In this document: piece after piece, positions 1-11,331 of the stretch
How positions within the stretch are numbered: position 1 is the stretch's first letter
How the letters are laid out: each line of letters opens with the position of its first letter
Assembly: GCF_021347895.1 (NCBI RefSeq)
Contig: NC_067131.1
Coordinates: 9,576,653-9,640,652, forward strand
Source: Acanthochromis polyacanthus
Lineage: Eukaryota; Chordata; Actinopteri; Pomacentridae
Length of the DNA stretch: 64,000 nucleotides
Reading direction: 5' to 3'
Notes under the pieces: model-generated
What the model was told of the DNA's origin: nothing
What the model saw: the letters and a program-made list of their open reading frames with translations, nothing else
Databases searched by the model: none
Position numbers and translations under genes: made by a program

Positions 1-1085
1 ATGAATGAATGAATAAAAGAAAGTATAAAGGCTTCACAAATCAGAGACTATGTTTTTATGAATCTACAGGCTCTGTAGAATAATTCAGTCCAGATTTGAA
101 GAGTCTAAGTGCAGAAGTTCTCGACCTGGACCTGGTCTAATGTGGTCTGGATGAGAAAAAAACAGTAAAATGTGCATTTATCACATTTTCACAAATAGAA
201 TAAAGGTTTCACTAATCAGAGACTATGTTTTTATGAATCTACAGGCACTGTAGAATACTTCAGTCCAGATTTGAAGAGTCTAAGTGTAGCGGTTCTCGAC
301 CTGGACCTGGTCTAATGTGGTCTGGATGACAAAAAAAACAGTAAAATGTGCATAAATTGCTTTTTTGAAAATAGAATAAAAGTTTCACAAATCAGAGACT
401 ATGTTTTTATGAATCTACAGGCTCTTTAGAATAATTCAGTCCAGATTTGAAGAGTCTAAGTGTAGCGGTTCTCGACCTGGACCTGGTCTAATGTGGTCTG
501 GATGAGGAAAAAAAACAGTAAAATGTGCATTTATCACATTTTCACAAATACAATAAAAGTTTCACAAATCAGAGACGATGTTTTTATGAATCTACAGGCT
601 CTGTAGAATAATTCAGTCCAGATTTGAAGAGTCTAAGTGTGGTGGTTCTCGACCTGGACCTGGTCTAATGTGGTCTGGATGACAAAAAAACAGTAAAATG
701 TGCCTAAATTGCTTTTTCACAAATATAATAAAGGTTTCACAAATCAGAGACTATGTTTTTATGAATCTACAGGCTCTGTAGAATAATTCAGTCCAGATTT
801 CAGCAGTCTAAGTGTAGCGGTTTTTGACCTGGACCTGGTCTAATGTGGTCTGGATGAGAAAAAAACAGTAAAATGTGCCTTTATTGCATTTTCATACATA
901 GAATAAAGTTTTCACAAATCAGAGACTATGTTTTTATGAATGTTCAGGCTCTGTAGAACAGTTGAGTACAGATTTGAGGAGTCTAGGTACATTGGTTTTC
1001 AATCTGGACCTGGTCTAATAAGGACTGGTTATAAAGCAAAAACGGTGAAATATCCCCTTTAACGTTTTCACAAATAAAATATAAG
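1..1085. repeat. 176-bp tandem satellite, six copies
   Basis: The motif AGAGACTATG recurs at 43, 218, 394, 571 (as AGAGACGATG), 746 and 921, a period of 175-177 bp. A seventh degenerate copy runs into the adjacent LINE fragment. Copies differ by scattered substitutions. The same array recurs at 9409-10493. Confidence 0.9.
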
Positions 1086-1714
1086 TCACAAATAAGAGGG
1101 TGGAATTGGAAACTTTTCAGGAGCTGCAGAACTTCTATTGGTATTGCGTTGGAAATTGTATTCTGTTTGTGAGATTGTGAGATGGTATTTGTTAATGAAT
1201 TGGTTGTACGGTAAGATTTGTACTTGTTCATCCATTAACTGATTGACCCATAATACTCCCTGATCAAACCAAGATTTGTAAAATATGGTTTTGTTTCTGT
1301 GCTGTATATTTTGGTTGTTCCATATGTCGCAGCTGGTTGGTGAGAAGCTGCATTTGTAGATCAGCCCCCAGGAGAGCAACGCCTGTTTATGGAAGTTTGA
1401 TAATTGAATTGGTATTTTTGTCAATTTTATAATTGCATTTCAGTAAAAAATGAATTCCTCCTAATTTTTTGAATACATAATTTGGTATTGCATTCCACAT
1501 TTTAACATTTTCTCTTATGAGGCGACATAACCAATTAATTTTGAACATATTATTCATATTATTTATATAAATTTGTTTATTTTATTAGTTATGAGTTAAT
1601 TTCATCCTCTTCTGTTCACATATGGTTGTAATAATCTCTTTCTATGGCTCTTTGTGTTTATACTGTAATATCAATAAGTTCTTGTCACCATTTTGTGTTA
1701 TTTTCTATGATCAT
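1086..1714 (-). mobile_element. L1-like LINE ORF2 C-terminal fragment
   Basis: The minus strand encodes a 112-aa open stretch (1086-1424) with the typical L1 ORF2 C-terminal pattern: KIPIQLSNFHKQALLSWGLI, then SPTSCDIWNN and KSWFDQGVLWVNQL. Upstream codons to about 1,700 keep reading as the preceding L1 segment (NAIPNYVFKKLGG). There is no RT or endonuclease, so this is a dead fragment carried inside a repeat unit. Confidence 0.75.
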
Positions 1715-1923
1715 TCTAAGTTAATACCCTGTATAACCTCTTTGTGTTAAATTAAAAAAAGAAGAATTGCTGATCAGGTACTGACACACACACACACAGC
1801 CTTTACAGTAACTCCAATCCAAATTTTGACCAGGTGAGATCTTCTTGCCTCTCCTGCGCTGCTCCGGACATGCACACATCCCGAGCCCCTCCCACGATTT
1901 CCGCACCAGCGGGAATTGTCTAG

Positions 1924-3864
1924 TTCTCTTTTATTCCTAACGTTTCCGCCGTTTTTCGATTCGCTTCTCCTCCTAGGGCTTTGAGAAAATCAAAGCAAAT
2001 TATATATCAAAACGTGCGGCTTCATCGGGAATAGTGTGCTATGACTTTTCTAAGAAATTCGTCATTTTATCGCAGAATTATTCGCAAAAAACTGCGCAAA
2101 AAGTCCCATTGAAAATGAATGGGGAGCGAAAAAAATCGGCTCAAAAAATCCACTTTTTTCCAAATGCCACTGCTTCGCCATACGTTCACCTAGAAACTTC
2201 ATTTAACCATCAAAACGCAGTGATTTTTCTTGTCTCCGCAGGAATGTATTTTATGTCAGGCTGAGATTTATAGTTTTTCGTCAGTGAGTCCTCAAAAAAG
2301 TGAAAATTCTCAAAATCTGCTCTGGTTAGAGTGCGGCATGTCAGTTGGTAGAGTGGAGGAAAGGAGAAAAATCCGCCTGAAAATTTCACGATCGCATCGC
2401 CCTCACAACCAAACGATAAATGTTAGGAGAATGAAATTTGGTCAGATTGTAGACCATTTTCCTGGGATTCAAATGAATCCAAGTTTGAAGACCTAGCTCT
2501 TTCTGAAGGGAAATGGCAGGCAGCAGTTTAGACCAAAGTCGCACCGTTCTCCCCATTAGAACCAATGTAAACTGAATCATCTGGCTCATGGAGGGACAGT
2601 GTTTTTTAAATCGCTGTAACTCGGTCATTTCTCTCAATATTTGGAAAATAATCATATCTATGGATAGCCACAGCCTTCCTCTCGCTCACGGTCATTTTAG
2701 TTTTCAGCTCGCATTAACGGTTAGCCCACAATTAGCGCCAGAACGAGACGTTGCGCGCTGCTGCTGAGAAGCACTTTTCTGCTGTCTGTGGCAGGCACCG
2801 TTGCTATGGGGCCCATAGCAACCGCCCTTACACACGTGCAGGCATGGTCGCACGCACACACACAGACTCATTGGTGTGCCACACCCACTTTCACACCCAA
2901 TACCTCCACAGGAGCTGCATTTCAGCCTGAAAATCAGTTAAACCTCTCAGCTTCACACAGCCTTGAGAGCAGGGGTGTCAAACTCAGTTCCAACACACCT
3001 GATTCAAATGATCAGGCTCGTTATCAGGCTTCTGCTGAGCTTGATGATGAGCTGATTATTTGAATCAGGTGTGTTGTAAGAAGGAAACATCTAGAACACA
3101 GAGGATAGTGGACCTCCAGGAACTGAGTTTGACATCCCTGCTTTGGGGTAACTCCAATCCAAATGTTGACCAGGTGAAATCTTCTTGTCGTTGCCTTTCA
3201 AAATAAAAGCACAGCACAATTGCTAAATAAAAGCCTGTGACAGACTGGAAACGCCAGTGAAACCTCTCAGCTTCACTCAGCCTTTTGAGTAACTCCAATC
3301 CAAATATTGACCAGCTGAGATCTTCCTGTCTCTGCCTTTTAAAATAAAAGCACAGCACAATTTCAAAATAAAAGCCTGTAACACACTGGAAACTCCAGTT
3401 AAACCGCTAAGCTTCTCACAGCCTTCACAGTAACTCCAATTAGAATGTTGACCAGGTGAGATCTTCCTGTCTTTGCCTTTCAAAATAAAAGCACAGTACG
3501 ATTTCAAAATAAAAGCCTGCGACGGACTGGAAACACCAGTTAAACCTCTCAGCTTCATACAGCCTTCACAGTAACTCCAATCTAAATTTTGACCAGGTGA
3601 GATCTTCCTGTCTCTGCCGTTCAAAATAAAAGCACAGCACAATTTGCCAGTTAAACTTCTCAGTTTCACACAGCCTTTACAGTAACTCCAATCCAAATTT
3701 TGACCAGGTGAGATCTTCCTGTCTCTTCCTTTCAAAATAAAAGCACAGCACAATTTCAAAATAAAAGCCTGTGACGGACCAAAAAATACCCCTCTCCTTC
3801 CCAGCTCCGGACATGCACACATCCCGAGCCCCTCCCACGATTTCCGCGAGCGGGAATTGTCTAG
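1924..3864 (+). mobile_element. HINE-like element, array copy 1
   Basis: Unit between consecutive CTAG termini (1920-1923 and 3861-3864). Order: about 1 kb of unique-looking sequence, a hAT MITE at 2970-3140, a run of 141-bp tandem repeats (3141-3787), then the 3' signature. The 5' palindrome is missing. No coding capacity. Confidence 0.65.
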
Positions 3865-5944
3865 TTATCTTTTCTTCAACATTCCGCCGTTTTTCGATTC
3901 GCTTCTCGTCCTAGGGCTTTGCGAAAATCAAAGCAAATTATACATCAAAACGTGCGGCTTCATCGGGAATAGTGTGCTATGACTTTTCTCAGAAGTTCGT
4001 CATTTTTTCGCAGAATTATTCGCAAAAAACTGCCAAAAAAGTCCCATAGAAAATGAATGGGGAGTGAAAAAAATCGGCTGAAAAAATCCACTTTTTTCCA
4101 AACGCCACTGCTTCGCCATACGTTCACCTAGAAACTTCATTTAACCATCAAAACGCAGTGATTTTTCTTGTCTCCGCAGGAATGTAGTTTATGTCAGGCT
4201 GAGATTTACAGTTTTTGATCAGTGAGTCCTCAAAAAAGTGAAAATTCTCAAAATCTGCTCTGGTTAGAGTGCGGCATGTCAGTTGGTAGAGTGGAGGAGA
4301 GGTGAAAAATCCGCCTGAAAATTTCCCGATCGCATCGCCCTTACGACCAAACCATAAATGTTAGGGGAATGAAATTTGGTCAGATTGTAGACAATTTTCC
4401 TGGGATTCAAATGAATCCAAGTTTGAAGGTCTAGCTCTTTCTGAAGGGAAATGGCAGGCAGCAGTTCAGAGCAAAGTTGCACCGTTCTCTCCATAAGAAC
4501 CAATGTAAACTGGATCATCTGCCTCATGGAGGGACAGTGTTTTTTAAATCGCTGTAACTCGGTCATTTCTCACAATATTTGGAAAATAATTACATTTATG
4601 GAAAGCCACAGCCCTCCTCTCGCTCACGGTCATTTCGGTTTTCAGCTAGCATTCACGGTTAGCCCACAATTAGCGCCAGAACGAGACGTTGCGTGCTGCT
4701 GCTGAGAAGCACTTTTTTGCTGTCTGTGGCAGGCACCGTTGCTATGGGGCCCATAGCAACCGCCCTTACACACGCGCAGGCATGCTCCCACGCACACACA
4801 CAGACTCATTGGAGTGCCACACCCACCTTCACACCCAATACCTCCACAGGAGCTGCATTTCAGCCTGAAAATCAGTTCAAACTCTCAGCTTCACACAGCC
4901 TTGAGAGCAGGGTTGTCAAACTCAGTTCCAACACACCTGATTCAAATGATCAGGCTCGTTATCAGGCTTCTGCTGAGCTTCATGATGGCTAATCATTTGA
5001 ATCAGGTGTGTTGTAAGATGGAAACATCGAGAACACAGAGGATAGTGGACCTCCAGGAACTGAGTTAGACACCTCTGCTTTAGAGTAACTCCAATCCAAA
5101 TTTTGACCAGGTGAGATCTTCCTGTCTCTTCTTTTCAAAATAAAAGCACAACACAATTTCAAAATAAAAGCCTGCGATGGGCCTGAAAACACCAGTTAAA
5201 CCTCTCAGCTTCACACAGCCTTTAGAGCAGGGGTGTCAAACTAAGTTCCAACACACCTGATACAAATGATCAGGCTCGTTATCAGGCTTCTGCTGAGCTT
5301 TATGATAGCCTATCATTTGAATCAGGTGTGTTGTAAGAAGGAAACATCGAGAACATAGAGGATAGTGGTCCTCCAGGAACTGAATTTGACACCCCTGCTT
5401 TACAGTAACTCCAATCCAAATTTTGACCAGGTGAGATCTTCCTGTCTCTGCCTTTCAAAATAAAAGCACAGCACAATTTCAAAATAAAAGCTGGTGACTG
5501 ACCGGAAAACGCCAATTTAACCTCTCAGCTTCACACAGCCTTTAGAGTAACTCCAATCCAAATGTTGACCAGGTGAGATCTTCCTGTCTTTCCCTTTCAC
5601 AATAAAAGCACAGCACAATTTCAAAATAAAAGCCTGCGATGGGCCTGAAAACACCAGTTAAACCTCTCAGCTTCACACAGCCTTTAGAGTATCTCCAATC
5701 CAAATTTTGACCAGGTGAGATCTTCATGTCTCTGCCTTTGAAAATAAAAGCACAGCACAATTTTAAAATAAAAGTCTGTGACGGACCGGAAAATGTCACC
5801 AAAACCCCTCAGCTTCACACAGCCTTTACAGTAACTCCAATCCAAATTTTGACCAGGTGAGATCTTCTTGCCTCTCCTGCGCTGCTCAGGACATGCACCC
5901 ATCCCGAGCCCCTCCCACGATTTCCGCGTGCGGGAATTGTCTAG
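3865..5944 (+). mobile_element. HINE-like element, array copy 2
   Basis: A 2,080-bp unit ending at CTAG 5941-5944. It matches the next unit (5945-8137) apparently base for base over most of its length but lacks about 113 bp at its 5' end, the palindromic segment. It contains two MITE copies (4908-5077, 5228-5397). Confidence 0.65.
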
Positions 5945-8137
5945 TTAGGGGCTCGGGCTTCGACACGAGCCACTCTCCTCTCCATTGCAAAGCAATGGGA
6001 GGAGAGTGGCTCGTGGCGAAGCCACGAGCCACTATTGTTCTCCTGCTGCGTTTATTATTATCTTTTCTTCAACATTCCGCCGTTTTTCGATTCGCTTCTC
6101 GTCCTAGGGCTTTGCGAAAATCAAAGCAAATTATACATCAAAACGTGCGGCTTCATCGGGAATAGTGTGCTATGACTTTTCTCAGAAGTTCGTCATTTTT
6201 TCGCAGAATTATTCGCAAAAAACTGCGAAAAAAGTCCCATAGAAAATGAATGGGGAGTGAAAAAAATCGGCTGAAAAAATCCACTTTTTTCCAAACGCCA
6301 CTGCTTCGCCATACGTTCACCTAGAAACTTCATTTAACCATCAAAACGCAGTGATTTTTCTTGTCTCCGCAGGAATGTAGTTTATGTCAGGCTGAGATTT
6401 ACAGTTTTTGATCAGTGAGTCCTCAAAAAAGTGAAAATTCTCAAAATCTGCTCTGGTTAGAGTGCGGCATGTCAGTTGGTAGAGTGGAGGAGAGGTGAAA
6501 AATCCGCCTGAAAATTTCCCGATCGCATCGCCCTTACGACCAAACCATAAATGTTAGGGGAATGAAATTTGGTCAGATTGTAGACAATTTTCCTGGGATT
6601 CAAATGAATCCAAGTTTGAAGGTCTAGCTCTTTCTGAAGGGAAATGGCAGGCAGCAGTTCAGAGCAAAGTTGCACCGTTCTCTCCATAAGAACCAATGTA
6701 AACTGGATCATCTGCCTCATGGAGGGACAGTGTTTTTTAAATCGCTGTAACTCGGTCATTTCTCACAATATTTGGAAAATAATTACATTTATGGAAAGCC
6801 ACAGCCCTCCTCTCGCTCACGGTCATTTCGGTTTTCAGCTAGCATTCACGGTTAGCCCACAATTAGCGCCAGAACGAGACGTTGCGTGCTGCTGCTGAGA
6901 AGCACTTTTTTGCTGTCTGTGGCAGGCACCGTTGCTATGGGGCCCATAGCAACCGCCCTTACACACGCGCAGGCATGCTCCCACGCACACACACAGACTC
7001 ATTGGAGTGCCACACCCACCTTCACACCCAATACCTCCACAGGAGCTGCATTTCAGCCTGAAAATCAGTTCAAACTCTCAGCTTCACACAGCCTTGAGAG
7101 CAGGGTTGTCAAACTCAGTTCCAACACACCTGATTCAAATGATCAGGCTCGTTATCAGGCTTCTGCTGAGCTTCATGATGGCTAATCATTTGAATCAGGT
7201 GTGTTGTAAGATGGAAACATCGAGAACACAGAGGATAGTGGACCTCCAGGAACTGAGTTAGACACCTCTGCTTTAGAGTAACTCCAATCCAAATTTTGAC
7301 CAGGTGAGATCTTCCTGTCTCTTCTTTTCAAAATAAAAGCACAACACAATTTCAAAATAAAAGCCTGCGATGGGCCTGAAAACACCAGTTAAACCTCTCA
7401 GCTTCACACAGCCTTTAGAGCAGGGGTGTCAAACTAAGTTCCAACACACCTGATACAAATGATCAGGCTCGTTATCAGGCTTCTGCTGAGCTTTATGATA
7501 GCCTATCATTTGAATCAGGTGTGTTGTAAGAAGGAAACATCGAGAACATAGAGGATAGTGGTCCTCCAGGAACTGAATTTGACACCCCTGCTTTACAGTA
7601 ACTCCAATCCAAATTTTGACCAGGTGAGATCTTCCTGTCTCTGCCTTTCAAAATAAAAGCACAGCACAATTTCAAAATAAAAGCTGGTGACTGACCGGAA
7701 AACGCCAATTTAACCTCTCAGCTTCACACAGCCTTTAGAGTAACTCCAATCCAAATGTTGACCAGGTGAGATCTTCCTGTCTTTCCCTTTCACAATAAAA
7801 GCACAGCACAATTTCAAAATAAAAGCCTGCGATGGGCCTGAAAACACCAGTTAAACCTCTCAGCTTCACACAGCCTTTAGAGTATCTCCAATCCAAATTT
7901 TGACCAGGTGAGATCTTCATGTCTCTGCCTTTGAAAATAAAAGCACAGCACAATTTTAAAATAAAAGTCTGTGACGGACCGGAAAATGTCACCAAAACCC
8001 CTCAGCTTCACACAGCCTTTACAGTAACTCCAATCCAAATTTTGACCAGGTGAGATCTTCTTGCCTCTCCTGCGCTGCTCAGGACATGCACCCATCCCGA
8101 GCCCCTCCCACGATTTCCGCGTGCGGGAATTGTCTAG
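5945..8137 (+). mobile_element. HINE-like element, array copy 3, complete-looking
   Basis: Best-preserved unit, 2,193 bp. The 5' end reads TTAGGGGCTCGGG followed by a palindrome (5956-6023, arms about 32 nt, loop AAA). The interior has about 1 kb of conserved sequence, two hAT MITEs (7101-7270, 7421-7590) and 141-bp repeats. The 3' end has CCCGAGCCCCT (inverse of the 5' terminus), the hairpin and CTAG at 8134-8137. A 5' terminal repeat inverted near the 3' end, plus a 3' hairpin and CTRR-like end, is the arrangement described for Helentrons and HINEs. Confidence 0.7.
5956..6023. repeat. Long palindrome at the 5' end of HINE-like units
   Basis: Near-perfect inverted repeat: left arm GGCTTCGACACGAGCC..., right arm ...GGCTCGTGGCGAAGCC, loop AAA. 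Further copies lie at 8149-8216, 11343-11410, 15476-15543 and 39070-39133, with a degenerate one near 40836-40910. Where present it follows directly after CTAG-TT-AGGGGCTCGG. Confidence 0.85.
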
Positions 8138-9408
8138 TTAGGGGCTCGGGCTTCGACACGAGCCACTCTCCTCTCCATTGCAAAGCAATGGGAGGAGAGT
8201 GGCTCGTGGCGAAGCCACGAGCCACTATTGTTCTCCTGTGAAAAAGGCGTTTATCTTTTATATTTTCTTCAACATTCCGCCGTTTTTCGATTCGCTTCTC
8301 GTCCTAGGCCTTTGAGAAAACCAAAGCAAATTATACATCAAAACGTGCGGCTTCATCGGGAATAGTGTGCTATGACTTTTCTAAGACATTCGTCATTTTA
8401 TCGCAGAATTATTCGCAAAAAACTGCGAAAAAAGTCCCATAGAAAATGAATGGGGAGTGAAAAAAATCGGCTGAAAAAATCCACTTTTTTCCAAACGCCA
8501 CTGCTTCGCCATACGTTCACCTAGAAACTTCATTTAACCATCAAAACGCAGGGATTTTTCTTGTCTCCGCAGGAATGTATTTTATGTCAGGCTGAGATTT
8601 ATAGTTTTTCATCAGTGAGTCCTCAAAAAAGTGAAAATTCTCCAAATCTGCTCTGGTTAGAGTGTGGCATGTCAGTTGGTAGAGTGGAGGAGAGGAGAAA
8701 AATCCGCCTGAAAATTTCCCGATCGCATCGCCCTCATGACCAAACGATAAGAGATAGGAGATTGAAATTTGGTCAGATTGTAAACAATTTTCCTGGAATT
8801 CAAATGAATCCAAGTTTCAAGATCTTGCTCTTTCTGACGTGAAATGGCAGGCAGCAGTTTAGACCAAAGTCGCACCGTTCTCTCCATAAGAACCAATGTA
8901 AACTGAATCATCTGCCTCATGGAGGGACAGTGTTTTTTAAATCGCTGTAACTCGGTCATTTCTCTCAATATTTGGAAAATAATCATATCTATGGATAGCC
9001 ACGGCCTTCCTCTCGCTCACGGTCATTTTAGTTTTCAGCTAGCATTCACGGTTAGCCCACAATTAGCGCCAGAACGAGACGTTGCGCGCTGCTGCTGAGA
9101 AGCACTTTTCTGCTGTCTGTGGCAGGCACCGTTGCTATGGGGCCCATAGCAACCGCCCTTACACACGCGCAGGCATGGTCGCACGCACACACACAGACTC
9201 ATTGGTGTGCCACACCCACCTTCACACCCAATACCTCCACAGGAGCTGCATTTCAGCCTGAAAATCAGTTCAACCTCTCAGCTTCACACAGCCTTTAGAG
9301 CAGGGGTGTCAAACTCAGTTCCAACACACCTGATTCAAATGATCAGGCTTCTGCTGAGCTTGATGATCATTTGAATCAGGTGTGTTGGAAGAAAGAATGA
9401 AGGTTGAA

Positions 9409-10493
9409 ATGAATGAATGAATAAAAGAAAGTATAAAGGCTTCACAAATCAGAGACTATGTTTTTATGAATCTACAGGCTCTGTAGAATAATTCAGTCCA
9501 GATTTGAAGAGTCTAAGTGCAGAAGTTCTCGACCTGGACCTGGTCTAATGTGGTCTGGATGAGAAAAAAACAGTAAAATGTGCATTTATCACATTTTCAC
9601 AAATAGAATAAAGGTTTCACTAATCAGAGACTATGTTTTTATGAATCTACAGGCACTGTAGAATACTTCAGTCCAGATTTGAAGAGTCTAAGTGTAGCGG
9701 TTCTCGACCTGGACCTGGTCTAATGTGGTCTGGATGACAAAAAAAACAGTAAAATGTGCATAAATTGCTTTTTTGAAAATAGAATAAAAGTTTCACAAAT
9801 CAGAGACTATGTTTTTATGAATCTACAGGCTCTTTAGAATAATTCAGTCCAGATTTGAAGAGTCTAAGTGTAGCGGTTCTCGACCTGGACCTGGTCTAAT
9901 GTGGTCTGGATGAGGAAAAAAAACAGTAAAATGTGCATTTATCACATTTTCACAAATACAATAAAAGTTTCACAAATCAGAGACGATGTTTTTATGAATC
10001 TACAGGCTCTGTAGAATAATTCAGTCCAGATTTGAAGAGTCTAAGTGTGGTGGTTCTCGACCTGGACCTGGTCTAATGTGGTCTGGATGACAAAAAAACA
10101 GTAAAATGTGCCTAAATTGCTTTTTCACAAATATAATAAAGGTTTCACAAATCAGAGACTATGTTTTTATGAATCTACAGGCTCTGTAGAATAATTCAGT
10201 CCAGATTTCAGCAGTCTAAGTGTAGCGGTTTTTGACCTGGACCTGGTCTAATGTGGTCTGGATGAGAAAAAAACAGTAAAATGTGCCTTTATTGCATTTT
10301 CATACATAGAATAAAGTTTTCACAAATCAGAGACTATGTTTTTATGAATGTTCAGGCTCTGTAGAACAGTTGAGTACAGATTTGAGGAGTCTAGGTACAT
10401 TGGTTTTCAATCTGGACCTGGTCTAATAAGGACTGGTTATAAAGCAAAAACGGTGAAATATCCCCTTTAACGTTTTCACAAATAAAATATAAG
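9409..10493. repeat. 176-bp tandem satellite, second array
   Basis: Same six-copy array as at 1-1085, with apparently unchanged sequence at offset 9,408. It joins a truncated hAT MITE directly at 9408/9409. Confidence 0.9.
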
Positions 10494-11122
10494 TCACAAA
10501 TAAGAGGGTGGAATTGGAAACTTTTCAGGAGCTGCAGAACTTCTATTGGTATTGCGTTGGAAATTGTATTCTGTTTGTGAGATTGTGAGATGGTATTTGT
10601 TAATGAATTGGTTGTACGGTAAGATTTGTACTTGTTCATCCATTAACTGATTGACCCATAATACTCCCTGATCAAACCAAGATTTGTAAAATATGGTTTT
10701 GTTTCTGTGCTGTATATTTTGGTTGTTCCATATGTCGCAGCTGGTTGGTGAGAAGCTGCATTTGTAGATCAGCCCCCAGGAGAGCAACGCCTGTTTATGG
10801 AAGTTTGATAATTGAATTGGTATTTTTGTCAATTTTATAATTGCATTTCAGTAAAAAATGAATTCCTCCTAATTTTTTGAATACATAATTTGGTATTGCA
10901 TTCCACATTTTAACATTTTCTCTTATGAGGCGACATAACCAATTAATTTTGAACATATTATTCATATTATTTATATAAATTTGTTTATTTTATTAGTTAT
11001 GAGTTAATTTCATCCTCTTCTGTTCACATATGGTTGTAATAATCTCTTTCTATGGCTCTTTGTGTTTATACTGTAATATCAATAAGTTCTTGTCACCATT
11101 TTGTGTTATTTTCTATGATCAT
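10494..11122 (-). mobile_element. L1-like LINE ORF2 C-terminal fragment, duplicate
   Basis: Copy of the fragment at 1086-1714, part of the same duplicated block; its conceptual protein is identical. Confidence 0.75.
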
Positions 11123-11331
11123 TCTAAGTTAATACCCTGTATAACCTCTTTGTGTTAAATTAAAAAAAGAAGAATTGCTGATCAGGTACTGACACACACA
11201 CACACAGCCTTTACAGTAACTCCAATCCAAATTTTGACCAGGTGAGATCTTCTTGCCTCTCCTGCGCTGCTCCGGACATGCACACATCCCGAGCCCCTCC
11301 CACGATTTCCGCACCAGCGGGAATTGTCTAG

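Larger units (their letters stand above)
1..1923 (+). mobile_element. HINE-like Helentron-derived element, 5' truncated by window start
   Basis: Right part of a repeat unit whose 3' end has the array's shared signature: an inverted copy of the 5' terminal 11-mer (CCCGAGCCCCT), a short hairpin with stem TTCCGC/GCGGGAA, then TTGTCTAG with CTAG at 1920-1923. It contains a 176-bp satellite (1-1085) and an L1-like fragment (about 1086-1714). The whole stretch recurs at 9409-11331, apparently without change, at an offset of exactly 9,408 bp. The Helentron assignment is an inference from termini; no protein is encoded here. Confidence 0.6.
8138..11331 (+). mobile_element. HINE-like element, array copy 4, with satellite and LINE insert
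   Basis: A 3,194-bp unit: palindrome at 8149-8216, about 1-kb conserved interior, MITE left half (9301-9408), then an abrupt junction at 9409 into the 176-bp satellite (9409-10493) and L1 fragment (about 10494-11122). The usual 3' hairpin and CTAG follow at 11328-11331. From 9409 onward it equals window positions 1-1923. Confidence 0.65.

Noticed and set aside
3277..3822. Long minus-strand open frame (181 aa) in the tandem repeats
   Set aside because: It is the 141/108-bp minisatellite read in a fortuitously open frame. The same peptide recurs in every array unit with no start or splice context.
4451..4992. Plus-strand open frames repeated at 4451, 4693, 6644 and 6886
   Set aside because: They lie in the non-coding interior of the HINE-like units, are broken differently in other copies, and show no recognisable domain.
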